NCBI RefSeq assembly: GCF_901933205.1
Contig: NC_044600.1
Location: 4,688,501 to 4,752,500 of the forward strand
Direction: 5' to 3'
Origin: Camarhynchus parvulus
Taxonomy: Eukaryota; Chordata; Aves; Passeriformes; Thraupidae
Length of the DNA stretch: 64,000 nucleotides
Position numbers and translations under genes: made by a program. The notes under the pieces are model-generated. The model had not been told where the DNA came from and did not search any database. It saw nothing but the letters and a program-made list of their open reading frames with translations. Below are positions 40,701-51,000 of the stretch, piece by piece. Position 1 is the first letter of the stretch. The number at the start of each line of letters is the position of its first letter.

Positions 40701-43700
40701 GTTTCCATTAGAATCCTCAGCTCCCAAAAAGCAAGAATATTTCAGGCTTCAGTTCCTGTCCCATCACTCACTGCTCAGTCACACCAAGGGCTGCCAGGCA
40801 GGACATGCAGATGGGGAAGGGGATGTGAGAACAGAAGTGCTGCAAACCAAGATCAAGCCTTTCCAAGGAGCTGACTAAAATCTCCTTGTAACTCTTCCCA
40901 TGATGGTTTTGACTGGGCCATGTGGAAAATAACAAAATAAGCTAAGAAACTTCTTCTGGCTCTGCCAAACCTACCAGACATCTCACTGTTAGAACATCCA
41001 GCCTTTCCAAACAAAAACCATGGAGCTCAAACAAACATTCCTCAATTACCTACATAAATCCACCATCAGCCATCATTGTGCAATCTGGGAAACAGTAACA
41101 CTGGGAGAGGGCCCTGCTCCTCGTCATACACAGATTTCTAAATTTTAAAATGTTTTTGGGTATTTTTCAGTGAATATAGGCAGGAAGTTTCCCTGGAGAG
41201 AGGAGCTGCAGGGCCTCACTTACGCCACGATCCCGGAGAGGTGGAACATCTCTGCAGTGAGGTAGGACAGGTAGCTGTACAGGAACACAAAGAGGGGCTC
41301 GATGACGCGGATGTCCTTGGTGAAACGTGTGGTGAAGGCAGCAGTGAACCCAAAACTCAGCCCCACTAAAACTCCTCCCAGCCCAACCACGAAGAATTTT
41401 CCAATTCCAGCAAAAACATCCACGCTTTTGATGGTCGGCATCTCACAGAAAGAGCGGAAGAGCTTGTAGAGTACCTGGGGGCAGGAAAGAGGGAAACAGC
41501 TGTTAACTGGATGTTCACCAGACGTGGTCATGACACCAAACTCACCAAATACACTGCTGGGATTTCTGCCAGTGCAGTGTTACCTCCTGCCCAGGAGGTC
41601 TGGCTCCCACCAGGGGATTGCTGCGCCCCTCACAGACATTTCTGTCCCCAGACACGGAGTCAAAGAGAAACCTGAAAACTTCTAAGTTCACCTGAATGCT
41701 GCCCAGGACCTCAGTGCCAGAGAATTGCACCAGGAGTCCTCTGCTAGAAGGGGTTGTTGACAACTTTTCCCTCAACAAATCACAGAATCACTGAGGTTGA
41801 AAAAGCCCTCCAAAATCACCAAGTCCAACCAATAACCCAGCACTGCCATGTTCACCACTAAACCATGTCCCCAAGTGCCATATCCACATGATTTTTTAAC
41901 ACTTGCAGGTGTGGTGACTCCACCACTTCCCTGAGCAGCCTGTGCCAATGTTTGACTGCCTTCTCCATGAAGAAATTTTCCCCAATAGCCAATCTAAGCC
42001 TCTCCTGGTGACACTTGAGACCATTTCCTTTCACCCTGCCACTTGTTCCCTGGGAGAAAAGATCAACCCCCACCTGGCTATGACCTCATCTCAAGGAGTT
42101 GTAGAGGGAAATAGTCTTCCCTGAGCCTCCTTTTCTGCAGATCTTCCATCCCCTCACTCAACACCATCCTCTGCAGGTTAAACACCCCAGCTCAGGCTGG
42201 TCCTTACCACAGTCACGGCATCATTGAGGAGCGATTCCCCAAAAACCAGGATGTGCAGCTTCTCGTTGACATGGATCTCCTCGAAGACAGCCAGCACGGC
42301 CACGGGGTCCACGGCAGCGATGAGGCTGCCAAACAGGAGGTTGTGCAGCAGGGACACGTCCTGCAGCTGGAAGGATTTCACCTGGCAGATCCCATACAGG
42401 GAAAACCCAATCCCAAACACGTTCCAGATGGTCCCCACCACCGCGTAGAGCAGGATGGTGCCGATGTTCTCGAAAAAGGGGCGGCTGGGCATGAAGTAGC
42501 CGGCGTCTAGCACGATGGGGGGCAGGAGGTAGAGGAAAAAGATGTCGCTGTCCATCACTGGTGGTGACCTATCGTTTAATCCATAGATGATTCCCCCCAT
42601 GATGAGCCCCACAAATATCAACAAACAGCTCTCGGGAACGACGGAGGGCAGCTTGTTGTAGAGATGGAATCCTGCAGGGCAGAGAAGGATAAAACTGGTG
42701 TTACCTCACCAGCCCAAACCCTCCCAAGGTCCCCACACTCCCACTGTCAGCAGGTTACACCTCAGAGTAGCACAAATAAATTCATACAGTGAGGGTGAAG
42801 TTTGCTCAGAAATTGGTTAGAAAATCTGAAAGTTACTGAAAATACCAAACTTTCTCAAATTACTGCCTGTTCAGACCTCATTTCATCATAGCATAAGGTT
42901 AGAGATATATCTATTGAGGTAATAAACAAGAAGTAATAATCTGCATAAATAAAACAGTATTTGGAATTATTAATTATGTAATCTAGTCAGCAGCACATCT
43001 TCAGCACTAACAGAAATAGCAATTTCTAATTTTAAACGCAATACAGATTCCATACATTAAAAAAACACAAAAAAACTTCTCATTAATTACAAACAGGTCC
43101 ACTTTTAATAGCATCTAATCATTAGCATTTAAAGCTAAAAAATGTCCAATCAAGCCTGTCTTGTGCAATGCCCAACATTAGAAAAACCACCACAAGTACA
43201 AGGTGAGTTATTAAAAGAAAAAGTCATTGAAAAGACCTAATTAGAACAAAAATAACAATTTTTAAAAATCTCTGATTATTCTAGCTATTATGCCTTCATG
43301 GATATGACTAGAATTAGGGTCTCATTATGTAGCATGAAATTAGTCAGACAAAAAGACTCCATCTGAAAAATTCTAATCAAACCCAATCTTAGAAACTTCT
43401 CCATTCTGAGGAAAAGAAATACAAGGGAAAAAAATGCTGTAAGATAACTTTTCTAGCAGTAATTTAACAGAATTTAAGACAATTTCTGGAGAAAAATATT
43501 TTTATATAATTTTCACCTTCCCGTGCCCAGTTTTTCAGAGGAAAATATAAAAAGATCAGATACTTTGCATAACTTAAATCTTTCTTAGATGACCTTGCAC
43601 AGACAATCAATGCACAGAGATTTTACTTTAGTCTATGTAACAGCCTGGACATGGATGGAATTATTCCTTGGCCAGACACAGGGCACTTTTAGAAGAATAG

Positions 43701-44326
43701 GGGATCTTCATTTTAAGATGAAGATATCAGTGGACCACCTACACAGAGCGTGGCTGGCAAGGAAATCAAGCTGAACACACACCTTGGTGCGTCCTGCAGT
43801 TAAATCAAATTCCTCCTCCTGGAAACCCGGTATTTTTCCCCCTAACAGCAACAGCACTCCCAGGTGTGAATTTCTAGATGGAAATTCACCATTTCCAGAT
43901 GGAAAACCACATTTCCCTAAAACGCAACTTATTTTCCACCTGTGCAGTGTCTCTGGCACACAGCGTGTGAATCCCGAGGATTTGGGATGTTACCTCAGGC
44001 TCCAAACCAGAGCGGAGATGGGGCAAAGGCCACACCACCTCCACAGAGACTCCCCATCCCTCCTCATCCTCTCAGGAGGCCTCACCTATTTTGGCCAAGG
44101 ACGCCAGCATGATCCAGAGGGTGATTTCAAAGGGCACCTGGACGTGCTGATAATCCAGAGAGAAGAAGGCGTGCTCCGAGGAGTCGTTGCCCGGCGCGTC
44201 CTCGGCAGCCCAGCTGATGTTCTCCAGCCCCGCGTCCTCCAGGGCTCCCACCCGGGGGGCTTGGAGCATGCAGGAGAGCCAGGAGCCAGCCAGGACAGCT
44301 GCAGCTCTGCATCCCTGGCTCTCCAT
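19585..44326 (-). CDS. Plasma-membrane-type Na+/H+ exchanger, SLC9A1/2/4 clade paralog (complete, 12 exons)
   Basis: Twelve exons, all with GT-AG borders and compatible phases, give 2166 nt: 721 codons plus TGA. The product would exchange Na+ for H+ across the plasma membrane. Residues 1-60 are a variable N-terminus; the transport domain runs from about 60 to 470; the rest is a cytoplasmic tail. Seen landmarks: inhibitor-site motif [18 protein letters not shown] at 125-142, DPVAV with Asp202, [12 protein letters not shown] with Glu226 and Asp231, AEMFHLSG with Glu310 and His313, Arg389, and GGLRGA with Arg422. All align with NHE1 at a constant offset of +36. A tail module near 500-555 ([18 protein letters not shown]) matches the CHP-binding helix. 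Some segments are NHE1-like ([18 protein letters not shown]), others NHE2/4-like ([21 protein letters not shown]). Odd points: His404 and Asp355 replace family-wide Arg and Glu, and the tail is shorter than in NHE2 or NHE4. I cannot equate it with a named mammalian gene, so no symbol is given. The stop in exon 12 is the least certain part. Confidence 0.93.
19739..19800. repeat. Short tandem repeat beside exon 12 of the exchanger
   Basis: About five degenerate 11-13 bp copies of GAGAAACACCAC. On the minus strand they read as TGTTTCTCG-type pyrimidine runs ending at the exon 12 acceptor. Confidence 0.75.
20365..20445 (+). repeat. CR1 LINE 3' end
   Basis: CTGGTTGGAGATGTCCCTG, GGGGTTGGATTAGATGGCTT, CCCAAACCATTC. 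Confidence 0.65.
20619..20691 (-). CDS. SLC9A-like exon 11
   Basis: 73 nt, acceptor TCTCCCTCAG|TCGCAG, donor CACCG|GTAAGT; residues 650-673 plus one base: [20 protein letters not shown] then RSLT. It is supported by strong splice sites, matching phase on both sides and open reading. The sequence is Ser/Pro-rich and I see no named motif in it. Confidence 0.75.
20903..21055 (-). repeat. CR1 LINE 3' fragment
   Basis: ACACAGAATCATGGAATGGC, GGGGACACCTCTCACAGGAC, CCTTCCAGGGATGGGGCATT. Confidence 0.8.
22328..22400 (-). repeat. CR1 LINE 3' fragment (short)
   Basis: AGAGCCATAGAACAGTCTGG, TGGAAGGGACTTCAGAGATC, CATCCCAACCCCTCC. The right-hand limit is uncertain. Confidence 0.6.
23535..23645 (+). repeat. 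CR1 LINE 3' end
   Basis: CAGGTTGGACAGGACATTCT, GGAAGGTGTCTCTGCCCATG, GAACTGGATGATCTTTAAGG. Confidence 0.75.
24555..24670 (+). repeat. CR1 LINE 3' end
   Basis: GTCCTGTGCAGGGCCAGGAG, TTGGCTCCATGATTCTCATG, ATCCCTTCCAATTCTGGATG. Confidence 0.7.
25511..25645 (-). CDS. SLC9A-like exon 10
   Basis: 135 nt, 45 codons, acceptor CCCCTGCAG|GGCCCG, donor AAGGAG|GTGAGA; residues 605-649. PAYNRHTL then [14 protein letters not shown] is the YNRHSL...RQAKEILIRRRHSL module of NHE2/4. This exon is markedly more GC-rich than its introns. Confidence 0.92.
25803..25822. repeat. Poly-T tract
   Basis: Twenty T on the plus strand, in intron 9 of the exchanger, just upstream of exon 10. Confidence 0.9.
26824..26938 (-). 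CDS. SLC9A-like exon 9
   Basis: 115 nt, acceptor CTTTGCAG|CAGCAG, donor AGGACG|GTACAA; residues 566-604. [17 protein letters not shown] matches the (R)NLYQIRQRT segment of NHE2/NHE4. The acceptor is a run of three CAGs, so alternative in-frame use could drop one or two Ser. The donor is weaker than the others. Confidence 0.9.
27358..27522 (-). CDS. SLC9A-like exon 8 (CHP-binding helix)
   Basis: 165 nt, acceptor CCCCAACAG|GCTGGA, donor TTCCT|GTGAGC; residues 511-565 plus two bases. [15 protein letters not shown] is an amphipathic helix like the calcineurin-homologous-protein site of NHE1. [19 protein letters not shown] resembles NHE2 and NHE4 more than NHE1. Confidence 0.94.
27884..28050 (-). 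repeat. CR1 LINE 3' fragment
   Basis: TTTAGGTTGGAAAAGACCTC, TGAGATCATCAATCTCT, CTAGTGGCACTTCCAAGCAT. Confidence 0.7.
28571..28641 (-). CDS. SLC9A-like exon 7 (start of cytoplasmic tail)
   Basis: 71 nt, acceptor TCCTCTTTAG|TTCTTG, donor GACAA|GTAAGG; residues 488-510 plus two bases: [16 protein letters not shown] then GQYYWKD. It matches the FLDHLLTGIEDICGH segment of NHE1. It is too short to appear as an open frame of its own. Confidence 0.93.
29440..29590 (+). repeat. CR1 LINE 3' end
   Basis: GGCCAGGTTGGACAGGGCTT, GAGCAACCTGGGAAAAGGGA, TGCCCATGGCAAGGGGTGGA. Confidence 0.8.
30192..30350 (-). repeat. CR1 LINE 3' fragment
   Basis: AATTACAGAATGGTTTGGGT, CTGCCATGGGCAGGGACACC, AATTCTAGGGATGGTGCAC. 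It lies about 430 bp downstream of exon 6 of the exchanger. Confidence 0.85.
30776..30865 (-). CDS. SLC9A-like exon 6 (end of membrane domain)
   Basis: 90 nt, exactly 30 codons, acceptor ACTCTGCAG|GGAATG, donor ATCAGG|GTAAGT; residues 458-487. [18 protein letters not shown] is almost the NHE1 sequence at the junction of the last helix and the tail. Confidence 0.94.
34076..34272 (-). CDS. SLC9A-like exon 5 (pH-sensor region and GGLRGA)
   Basis: 197 nt, acceptor GCTTTCCAG|GGGTTC, donor GTGCAG|GTAAAA; residues 392-457. [19 protein letters not shown] is followed by [16 protein letters not shown]. Gly419/Gly420 and Arg422 match NHE1 Gly455/Gly456 and Arg458. His404 (codon CAC) occupies the NHE1 Arg440 position. 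The loop after VFLLP is two residues shorter than in NHE2. Confidence 0.95.
35795..35975 (-). repeat. CR1 LINE 3' fragment
   Basis: GATTGGAAAGGTTCTTCAAG, CCCATGTCCCCAAGTGCCAC, CAGCCCATTGCAATGTTTGG, CACAAAGAAATCTTTCC. Confidence 0.85.
35989..36018. repeat. ATTA microsatellite
   Basis: ATTAATTAATTAAT runs interrupted once, directly after the CR1 fragment. Confidence 0.85.
37100..37225 (+). repeat. CR1 LINE 3' end
   Basis: CTGACCCTGCTCGAGCAGGG, GTTGGAGCAGATGATCTCCA, CAGGCCCCTGCCAACCTCAG. It lies in exchanger intron 4, about 600 bp left of exon 4. Confidence 0.75.
37822..38039 (-). CDS. SLC9A-like exon 4
   Basis: 218 nt, acceptor CTTCCTCAG|CATC, donor CACTCG|GTAGGG; residues 319-391 plus one base. 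Contains [19 protein letters not shown], then [18 protein letters not shown]. Asp355 (codon GAC) sits where NHE1-5 have Glu (NHE1 Glu391). Arg389 corresponds to NHE1 Arg425. Confidence 0.95.
38485..38564. repeat. 40-bp tandem duplication
   Basis: Two adjacent copies of AATCAATGTATTTTCAGGCC...CCTAGGAGGTCAAA, differing at about five positions. Exchanger intron 3. Confidence 0.85.
41224..41474 (-). CDS. SLC9A-like exon 3
   Basis: 251 nt, acceptor TGCCCCCAG|GTACTC, donor GTGGC|GTAAGT; residues 236-318 plus two bases. Contains [32 protein letters not shown] and AEMFHLSG. Glu310 and His313 correspond to NHE1 Glu346 and His349. Confidence 0.95.
41779..42195 (-). repeat. CR1 LINE 3' fragment (about 415 bp)
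   Basis: ATCACAGAATCACTGAGGTT, AACCATGTCCCCAAGTGCCA, GCAGCCTGTGCCAATGTTTG, TGATTTTTTAACACTTGCAG, ending CTGCAGGTTAAACACCCCAG. It fills nearly all of the space between exons 3 and 2 of the exchanger and stops about 13 bp from the exon 2 donor. Confidence 0.9.
42208..42671 (-). CDS. SLC9A-like exon 2 (core transport helices)
   Basis: 464 nt, acceptor CCCTGCAG|GATTCC, donor GTG|GTAAGG; residues 81-235. It holds the inhibitor-site motif (Phe125, Phe126, Leu127, Gly138), Asp136, Asp202 and Glu226/Asn230/Asp231, the ion-binding acidic pair of the family. This is the longest and most conserved exon. Confidence 0.95.
44086..44326 (-). CDS. SLC9A-like exon 1 (start codon, N-terminus, first membrane helix)
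   Basis: ATG at 44326. 241 nt encoding residues 1-80 plus one base; donor ATAG|GTGAGG. The N-terminus ([18 protein letters not shown]) could be a weak signal anchor. Possible N-glycosylation sites are NIS and NDS. The stretch [20 protein letters not shown] is diagnostic of NHE1/2/4. The start was chosen as the only in-frame ATG at the head of the open frame with a length typical for the family. Confidence 0.9.
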
Positions 44327-45417
44327 GGCCCTGGAAGCTGCAGCTACTCCTGTTGTGGTGGGTGAGTGGTTGGAAGCGCTGCTGGAGGCACCAGAGCTCG
44401 TGGGGGAGGATGCAAAGGGAGGAGCAAATGTTCCACCTCAGGCTGGTTTCCCTCCCTGCTCCATCAGCTTCCAGCTGGGAGATCCCACTGGAGAGTGGTG
44501 CTTCTTGGTGCCATTTACCCAAATAGGGTCTCCTCCTGTGGATGCTTCATTGAGGAAATGCCTCTTGTGCCCTCAGACCAATGGCACAACTCACGTTTTA
44601 GTCCCAGCTTTTGATGTGTTTTGGCTCCCAGGCCCTCAGAAACCTTTCTTGGAGGGAAAAAAAATAACCTTCACTGCTGTTAGAACAGATGGACTTGACA
44701 GAACAGGTCCCATAAAAAAACCCCATCCCAAAACATCACACACGGGGCTTCCCTGGATTTCTGCAATGTCCACACAAAGAACACAACACAAACATTACCA
44801 GAATTCAGTTTTCATTTGGTGAAAGAAGCAAGCCACTCAGTTTGTTGGGCTAAATACAGAGCTGCAGGAACAGAGGGCACCAGTGTGGGACAAATACGGC
44901 TCTACAATTGCTTAAAGCTTCCCTATAAAAGAGATTAACAGGAAAAGTTATTTTCAACTCTCTTGAAAACAGCATCAAAAACTGAGTTGCTCAGAATCAT
45001 TGGAAAAATGGAAAAATAAAGGTAGTTGCAACAGTGTTTAACAAAACAGTGGAGAAAAAACGTATTGGGTCAAATTCCTCCATTGTGAAGCTTCATTTAG
45101 GCTGATGATGTTTCAAGAGGCACAAATTTAGCCCAAAGAACACTGGTAATTAAAATCTGGGGCTGCTGCCAGAGGGATCGATGGCCTATTTGCTCCCTTC
45201 AGCCACCTAAGTGACACCAAAAGGGAGTGCCAGTGACAGGCTGGTGACCCACTTCTGAGCTGTGGGGCCCAGAACACACATCGTGGGCCTCAGCACCACT
45301 CCCTGCTCCTCATCCCTTTGTGAAGCAAGAGGAGGATACATTCTGGAAGGCAGGAGGGATGCAGTGACACCCTCAAGGAGCAACTTCTTTCTGCTTTACC
45401 AGGGTTCACTTGGATTT

Positions 45418-45612
45418 CATAGAATCAGACAATGGTTTGGGTTGGCAGGGACCCTAAAGCTCATCTCATTCCAATCCCCCATCCTTGGGACACCTCCCAC
45501 TATCCCAGGTTACTCTGAGCTCCATCCCTTGGACACTTCCAGGGCAGCTTCTCTGGAAAACCTGTGCCAGGGCCACACCACCCTCACAGGGAGGGATTTC
45601 TTCTAATACCTA
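45418..45612 (-). repeat. CR1 LINE 3' fragment
   Basis: CATAGAATCAGACAATGGTT, GGGTTGGCAGGGACCCTAAA, CTTCCAGGGCAGCTTCTCTG, ACCCTCACAGGGAGGGATTT. Confidence 0.85.
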
Positions 45613-45893
45613 ACAAGAAATCACTCATTACTCTGAAGAAGGGGGAACAGTGCTCTTGACAGCAATTAAGAAGTAATTAAGGAATTATTTAGCCAGAGGA
45701 AGAGCAATGGAAGCAGCTCTGAGCCTGGGCTCACGTCCCAAGCCATCATATTTTCCTCTTTCTGTTGAAATATTGGGTGTTAAAGTTAAGGGTTTGAGGA
45801 CTTGTTCCATTTGGCAGCATGGGAAAGGAGTTCTGCCAAGCTCCCATTCCCCTCCATCCCCAAATGATCCATTTTGTCTTTTGCTATTCTTGC

Positions 45894-45915
45894 AAAAAAA
45901 AAAAAAAAAAAAAAA
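45894..45915. repeat. Poly-A tract
   Basis: About 22 A on the plus strand, intergenic. Confidence 0.9.
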
Positions 45916-46149
45916 GATTAATGCTCACCTACACTTTCCTTAAGCCAAAATAAAAATGTTTGCATCTTGGAGGGGGAAATAGCCTTGCAGTTCAACAGCA
46001 TCCTGGAAACTGGTTTTGTGTGTAGAATCTATATTTATTTAATGATGGAATAAAAAAAACCAGCAGAGCTGGGACAGAATTTGAGGAAGGTCAACAGGGA
46101 GGATAATTTTAAAATATGCTCCATTTTTCAAAGAAAGCTGCCTTATAAA

Positions 46150-46195
46150 ATAATTAAGGCTGGAAAAGACCTATAAGACCACCAAGTTCATTATA
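46150..46195 (-). repeat. CR1 LINE 3' fragment (short)
   Basis: AAGGCTGGAAAAGACCTATA followed by AGACCACCAAGTTCA. Confidence 0.55.
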
Positions 46196-47976
46196 TATTA
46201 CCTACAAACAAGCCAAAAGCCAAAGACAAAACGTTTTTCCAAAGTTCTGTGATAACAGAATTCATGCTGTTCCTCTGGTAATGGCTATTGATATTATTGA
46301 TCCACTTTTTCATGTGAACAGCATTTGATCTGATGTTTATGGACAGGCTTTCATTTTTTCCCTAATGCAATGCTCTTCCCTACATTCTTAGTCTCCAGGT
46401 TGGATTTTAATCCCCACAATTGTGCTGATGGGCACCTTGCTCCTGGTGGAATGAGGAAGACTGGGAGAAGAACAGAGTTATTGTGGGATGTGATATCAGT
46501 GACCAAAATTCAGACTCCTGCTCCTCTGGGACAGATATTGGGGAGCACCCAGGAGATGTTTTAGTGTTACCACCTCTTTTTTTGTTTGGTTTTTTTAGCC
46601 CTTTTTAGAAGTAAACTTTTTTTTTCCGCTTACCCTATAAACCCCCAAACCACTCCTCCCACTTCCCCTTCTGGGAAGGATCCCACCCACAGCTATTGGG
46701 GGCAGCAAGAAGAGGAAACCCTGGAAAACCCCGAGCCACCACGTGGGGTCTGTCAGCACATCACAAGCCACGGGGACACTGAGAAATAACCTGGGGCTGC
46801 AGATAGGGGGGAGCCTTGTGGGCACCCAGAGCCCAGGCAGGCTCAGGTTCAACAGAACATCAGTGATTCCAGTCAAAAATCTGGGTTTAAGGAGGATTCA
46901 AACAGAGTTACATCGAGCAGCTGGAATATTGATAAGGAACAAGTTAAAAGAATACGCCTCAGCAGAGCTGTAAGCACATTCTGCCTCCTTACTAATGAGA
47001 TCTGGGATATTAAATTCATGGATTTCACCTCAGGGTGGAGATCAGTTCCCATTTATTGGCTGCCCCCAGGACACCACAGCCTGGTCCCACACATTGTCAG
47101 GAGAAATCCAAACGTTCCCTGAAATTTTTACCTGCTGGATGCAGCCTTTTGTTTCTCTTAGTGGAATAAACATAAGCAGGTGGTTCTTTCCAATGATGTT
47201 TTTGTTATATAAAAATATTCAATAAAACTGTCCCCAAGCCATTTGCCTGTGATCAGTGACCTGTCCTTGCTGTTTGATGGCTGAGCTGGAGCAGAGCTGT
47301 GCAAACACCAGCACCAATATCCACACACAGCATGTCACACTCTGATTTGTATAAATTTAACGTGGGCAACATGAACGTTTTTGCTTTCTATTCTAGGAAA
47401 GGGGTTTTTATAATTCAACTACCAAGAAAGAGGAACAAAATTTGCTAGTATAAAACTTCAAGGCAAGGTTTTTAAGAAATTCGTTTGCAGTTCTGTTCCC
47501 TATTCTGTTACATTCATAAATCTCACTCATTTGAAACAACCAACACAGCTTAATATATATTAAAAAAAAAAGTGACAGCAGGTCTGGGCCTTCTCTCACT
47601 CATCTTCATTAACTTTTTGTACCTCTCAGATTAGTTATTAATTATTGAAATATCAACTTTGTACAGTTGAGCTACAACAAAAGGGAATAAATGGTCTGTG
47701 GGTCTTCGAAATTTGGCAATGGAAAGCAGAAGTGTGCAATCACTGCAGATGGGGAATGAGAACAAGAAACAGCACCACAGCAGATTAGGAAATTGTATTA
47801 TTGCACAAAATTAGAAACTTTTTTTGAGGAGGATCAAGGATCCCTAAATAGCAAACCAGAGCCCAGGAAAGCAAAGCCTCTGTGCCCCAACACAGGAGTG
47901 AGAAGGAGGAAAACCCTTCCTGCACCAGCATGAGAAGAAAGGGAGGAAAGATAAAAAAATCACGGGAGGGCAGACT

Positions 47977-48030
47977 GGTTTGGGTTGGAAGGGAGCTCAA
48001 AAATCATCCAGTTCCACAGAGCCCAGAGCC
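47977..48030 (-). repeat. CR1 LINE 3' fragment (short)
   Basis: CTGGTTTGGGTTGGAAGGGA, then CTCAAAAATCATCCAGTTCC. Confidence 0.7.
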
Positions 48031-51000
48031 CATATTTCAGCTTTACCCAACCGGAGCCACATTTAGGAAAGATGCTGTTCCCACTTACCCTCAAGGAGGA
48101 GCAGCAGTGGTGGGACACAGAAAACCCCTGGAAGTCCCAGCTCTTCCTCTGGAACTGGTTTTAGCCCCAGCTCCTCAGGGTCCTGCAGTTTCCCTTCTCC
48201 AGGGGAAGCTCCTCAGCTCCTTGCTCACCTTTCTTTCAGAAGCACCATCAAAGAAAGGCCCAGGAAAAGTGGTGAGATGCCACATTGTTCCCAAGGCATT
48301 GTAGTTTAAAAGGCTGTAAAAATAGCAACAGATTTTCTGCTCCAAAGAGAGCCCCAAACAAACATCCTGAGGAAAACAAAGCCTTGATGGACACAGATCA
48401 CACAGAATTCCCAACAAGTTTCAATAACTCAGCTCCACACACAAATCTCCTCCCACTTTGCTCCAGTACATCAAATATTCCTCCAGATTTTTTGCCTTCC
48501 CAAGAGCACAGCTCACAAGCAAAAGGGAATATCCACAACCTCTACATGGAACAGGATGGAAAAGGGAAGGTCTTCAGTCTCCTGAGATTCACAGCTCCAC
48601 ACTAAACCCTTTTATTTCCCCCAGGATGGTGGATGTGGAAGTGGAATGTTCATTAGCACCTGGGCACTCATTTACCAAACCACCACTGACCCTCACAAGT
48701 GATTTATATTCCCAACAGATTTATGGGATTATCACAAATAAATGAACTCAAAGGAAAAGCAGGCAGGGATTAGGTGGTGAGGATATTCTGGTAAAGAAAA
48801 TTAGGGTAATTATAATCAAATATCTGGATTTTTGAAATCTGTATTTAAAACAGGGACAAAACAGAGAGAAAAAATCAATTTTGCCACGCCATGTATAAAC
48901 TAGTGGAGAGCAAGAAAGAACACTCTGCTAAAAAGCAGATTTCAGCCCACTAAAAGTAGTTTAATATTTTACATTTCAGGTGAAAAAATAAGCCGCTCAG
49001 ATTTAGCTTCACTTGTTTAACAGCTTTTTCCTGATTAAAAGAGAAATTAATGAAAAATACAAATATTTGGTGCTTGACATTTTTCTGACTGTCAGTCAGC
49101 ATTTTTAGTCCCAAAGTGAAGGGTTTGGCCTTGCAGGTTTTAAGTCCTTCTTGATTCTTCCTGGAATAGAACATTAATTGATGGAAGTTGTTGTTCTGCA
49201 TACCTGGGCATTCTTTTTATGAGAAATAATCCTCCCTCAAGAGAGACAGACTTTGAGATTTCATTGCAAAATGGTTGTAAAGCTCTGGAAATCCTGACCT
49301 GGAAGGTACTAAAGGAAACCACCACTAGATATCACCATTTGACTATTTAATAAATCTCAGAAAAATTGGTAATGTGTAAAAATCCAAATTATCCTCCAGG
49401 CTGATGAAGTCACCTTCTAGAGGGGCTTAATTCCCACAGCTGAGGCAGGCTGGGAACATCCTGATTGCAGGATTAATTGGGGAAATTTAACGAAAGAGTT
49501 CAGCTTTCTATAGGGTCTGGGTCCCAGGACCTGGTGAACATTCCTCTGTGAGAACACAGAATGAGAGCTGGATAGGAAGGTAAAAATTCCCTGCCAGTAT
49601 TTCTCCTCCAACATCAGATTTTCTGGCATGGGGATAAAAATCAGCTCCAGGCAGAATCTGGCCATGGATGTCTGCCCTGTAAAATATGGCACTGCTTTCC
49701 TTTGTAATGGAATCCAGCTGCTGCCCTTCAGCAGGCTGGAAAAGCACCTTTCCAGGGATTTTCCCCAAGGAATTGGAGTTCACTGAGGCATTTTTCCTCC
49801 CAGTGAAAACGGGCACAGCTCCAGTGCAGTTGATGGAGTTTTACTCAAAGTCATAATGGGACTTAGCGTCTTCCAAATACAAGTAAATCCAAAGCAGGTC
49901 ATGGATTGCAACATGTCAATTAAAATTGAATTAAAATAGTATTTAAGTTAGTAATAGTTGTCTCATCTTTTTAGAAATTAACAGATTTTGCCCCTAAAAT
50001 GTATTCTGCAGCAACATCTTTCTTCCTACATAGAGAAATTAATTGTGAGAAGTTACTTACACTGTGGATTAAACCAGTTTAACAAATGCTGGGGGGGAAA
50101 GCACATGGACAATATTTTTCCATGGACAAAACTACATAAAATCAATAACAAAATACAATGTGCTTTACATTAACCATGCGCATTTACCTGCACCTCAATT
50201 TGTGCTGTAAAAACACAGGTCATTGGGGTGGTCTAAATTACCTATTTTCCTCAAAACACTGCTGTTATGTGGTTTTATTTTCATTCCAGCTGAAATTATC
50301 CACATATTTAATAAAATTAATTTAAAAACAAGCTCTGAAACCAGTCCTAAGAAGGGATGGGATGAACACAACTTCCCAGTAACCTCAGGTTTTGCTGAAC
50401 TCTCATTATTTATGTGTTTTCTCCCGTGTCACTCCATTTCTGTCCCAGGGATGGAGCAGCAGATCCATCAGGGATTGTCCCAGTGCAGCTGCTGCTGATC
50501 CATCGGTTTTAATCCCTGGGTTGGGGAGAGCAGCAGAGCAGAGAGGGCTCCTCCAACGCATTCCTCAGCGCTGGGAAGGACAGAAAACCACCCCAGCCTG
50601 GAGCTCAGGTTTAACCTCCGACTTCCTCATTTCCTGAGGAAGAACCTCGTGCAATTAACTCCTTTCCAGACTTTGGCTTGAACTATAAATAGATCCCAGG
50701 GGGAAGCAAGGGCTGGGGCACGGCAGCACAAACGGCACTGAGCACTTCTTGCTGCGGGTAATTGCAAAGCCTTTGGCTGCTGCTGCTGCCCTCTGGAATA
50801 TTTCCCATCTCAGCCTCAGTTAAATTGTTCTCTGCACCTCCACCAAGGAAATCTGGAGAGCTCTGCCCACCCTGCACTCCTCTGAAATTTAATGAAGTCA
50901 TTTGGCCTCTTCCAAAGGACTCCTGGCCTGATTTTGAAAGCTGAGAAGGAGATTAATGAGACACACATGGAATTAGGGCAATGCATAGGGAAGCAAATCA

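Noticed and set aside
44187..44822. Long plus-strand open frame (211 aa)
   Set aside because: It is the antisense shadow of exchanger exon 1 and its 5' flank; the minus strand carries the conserved NHE sequence.
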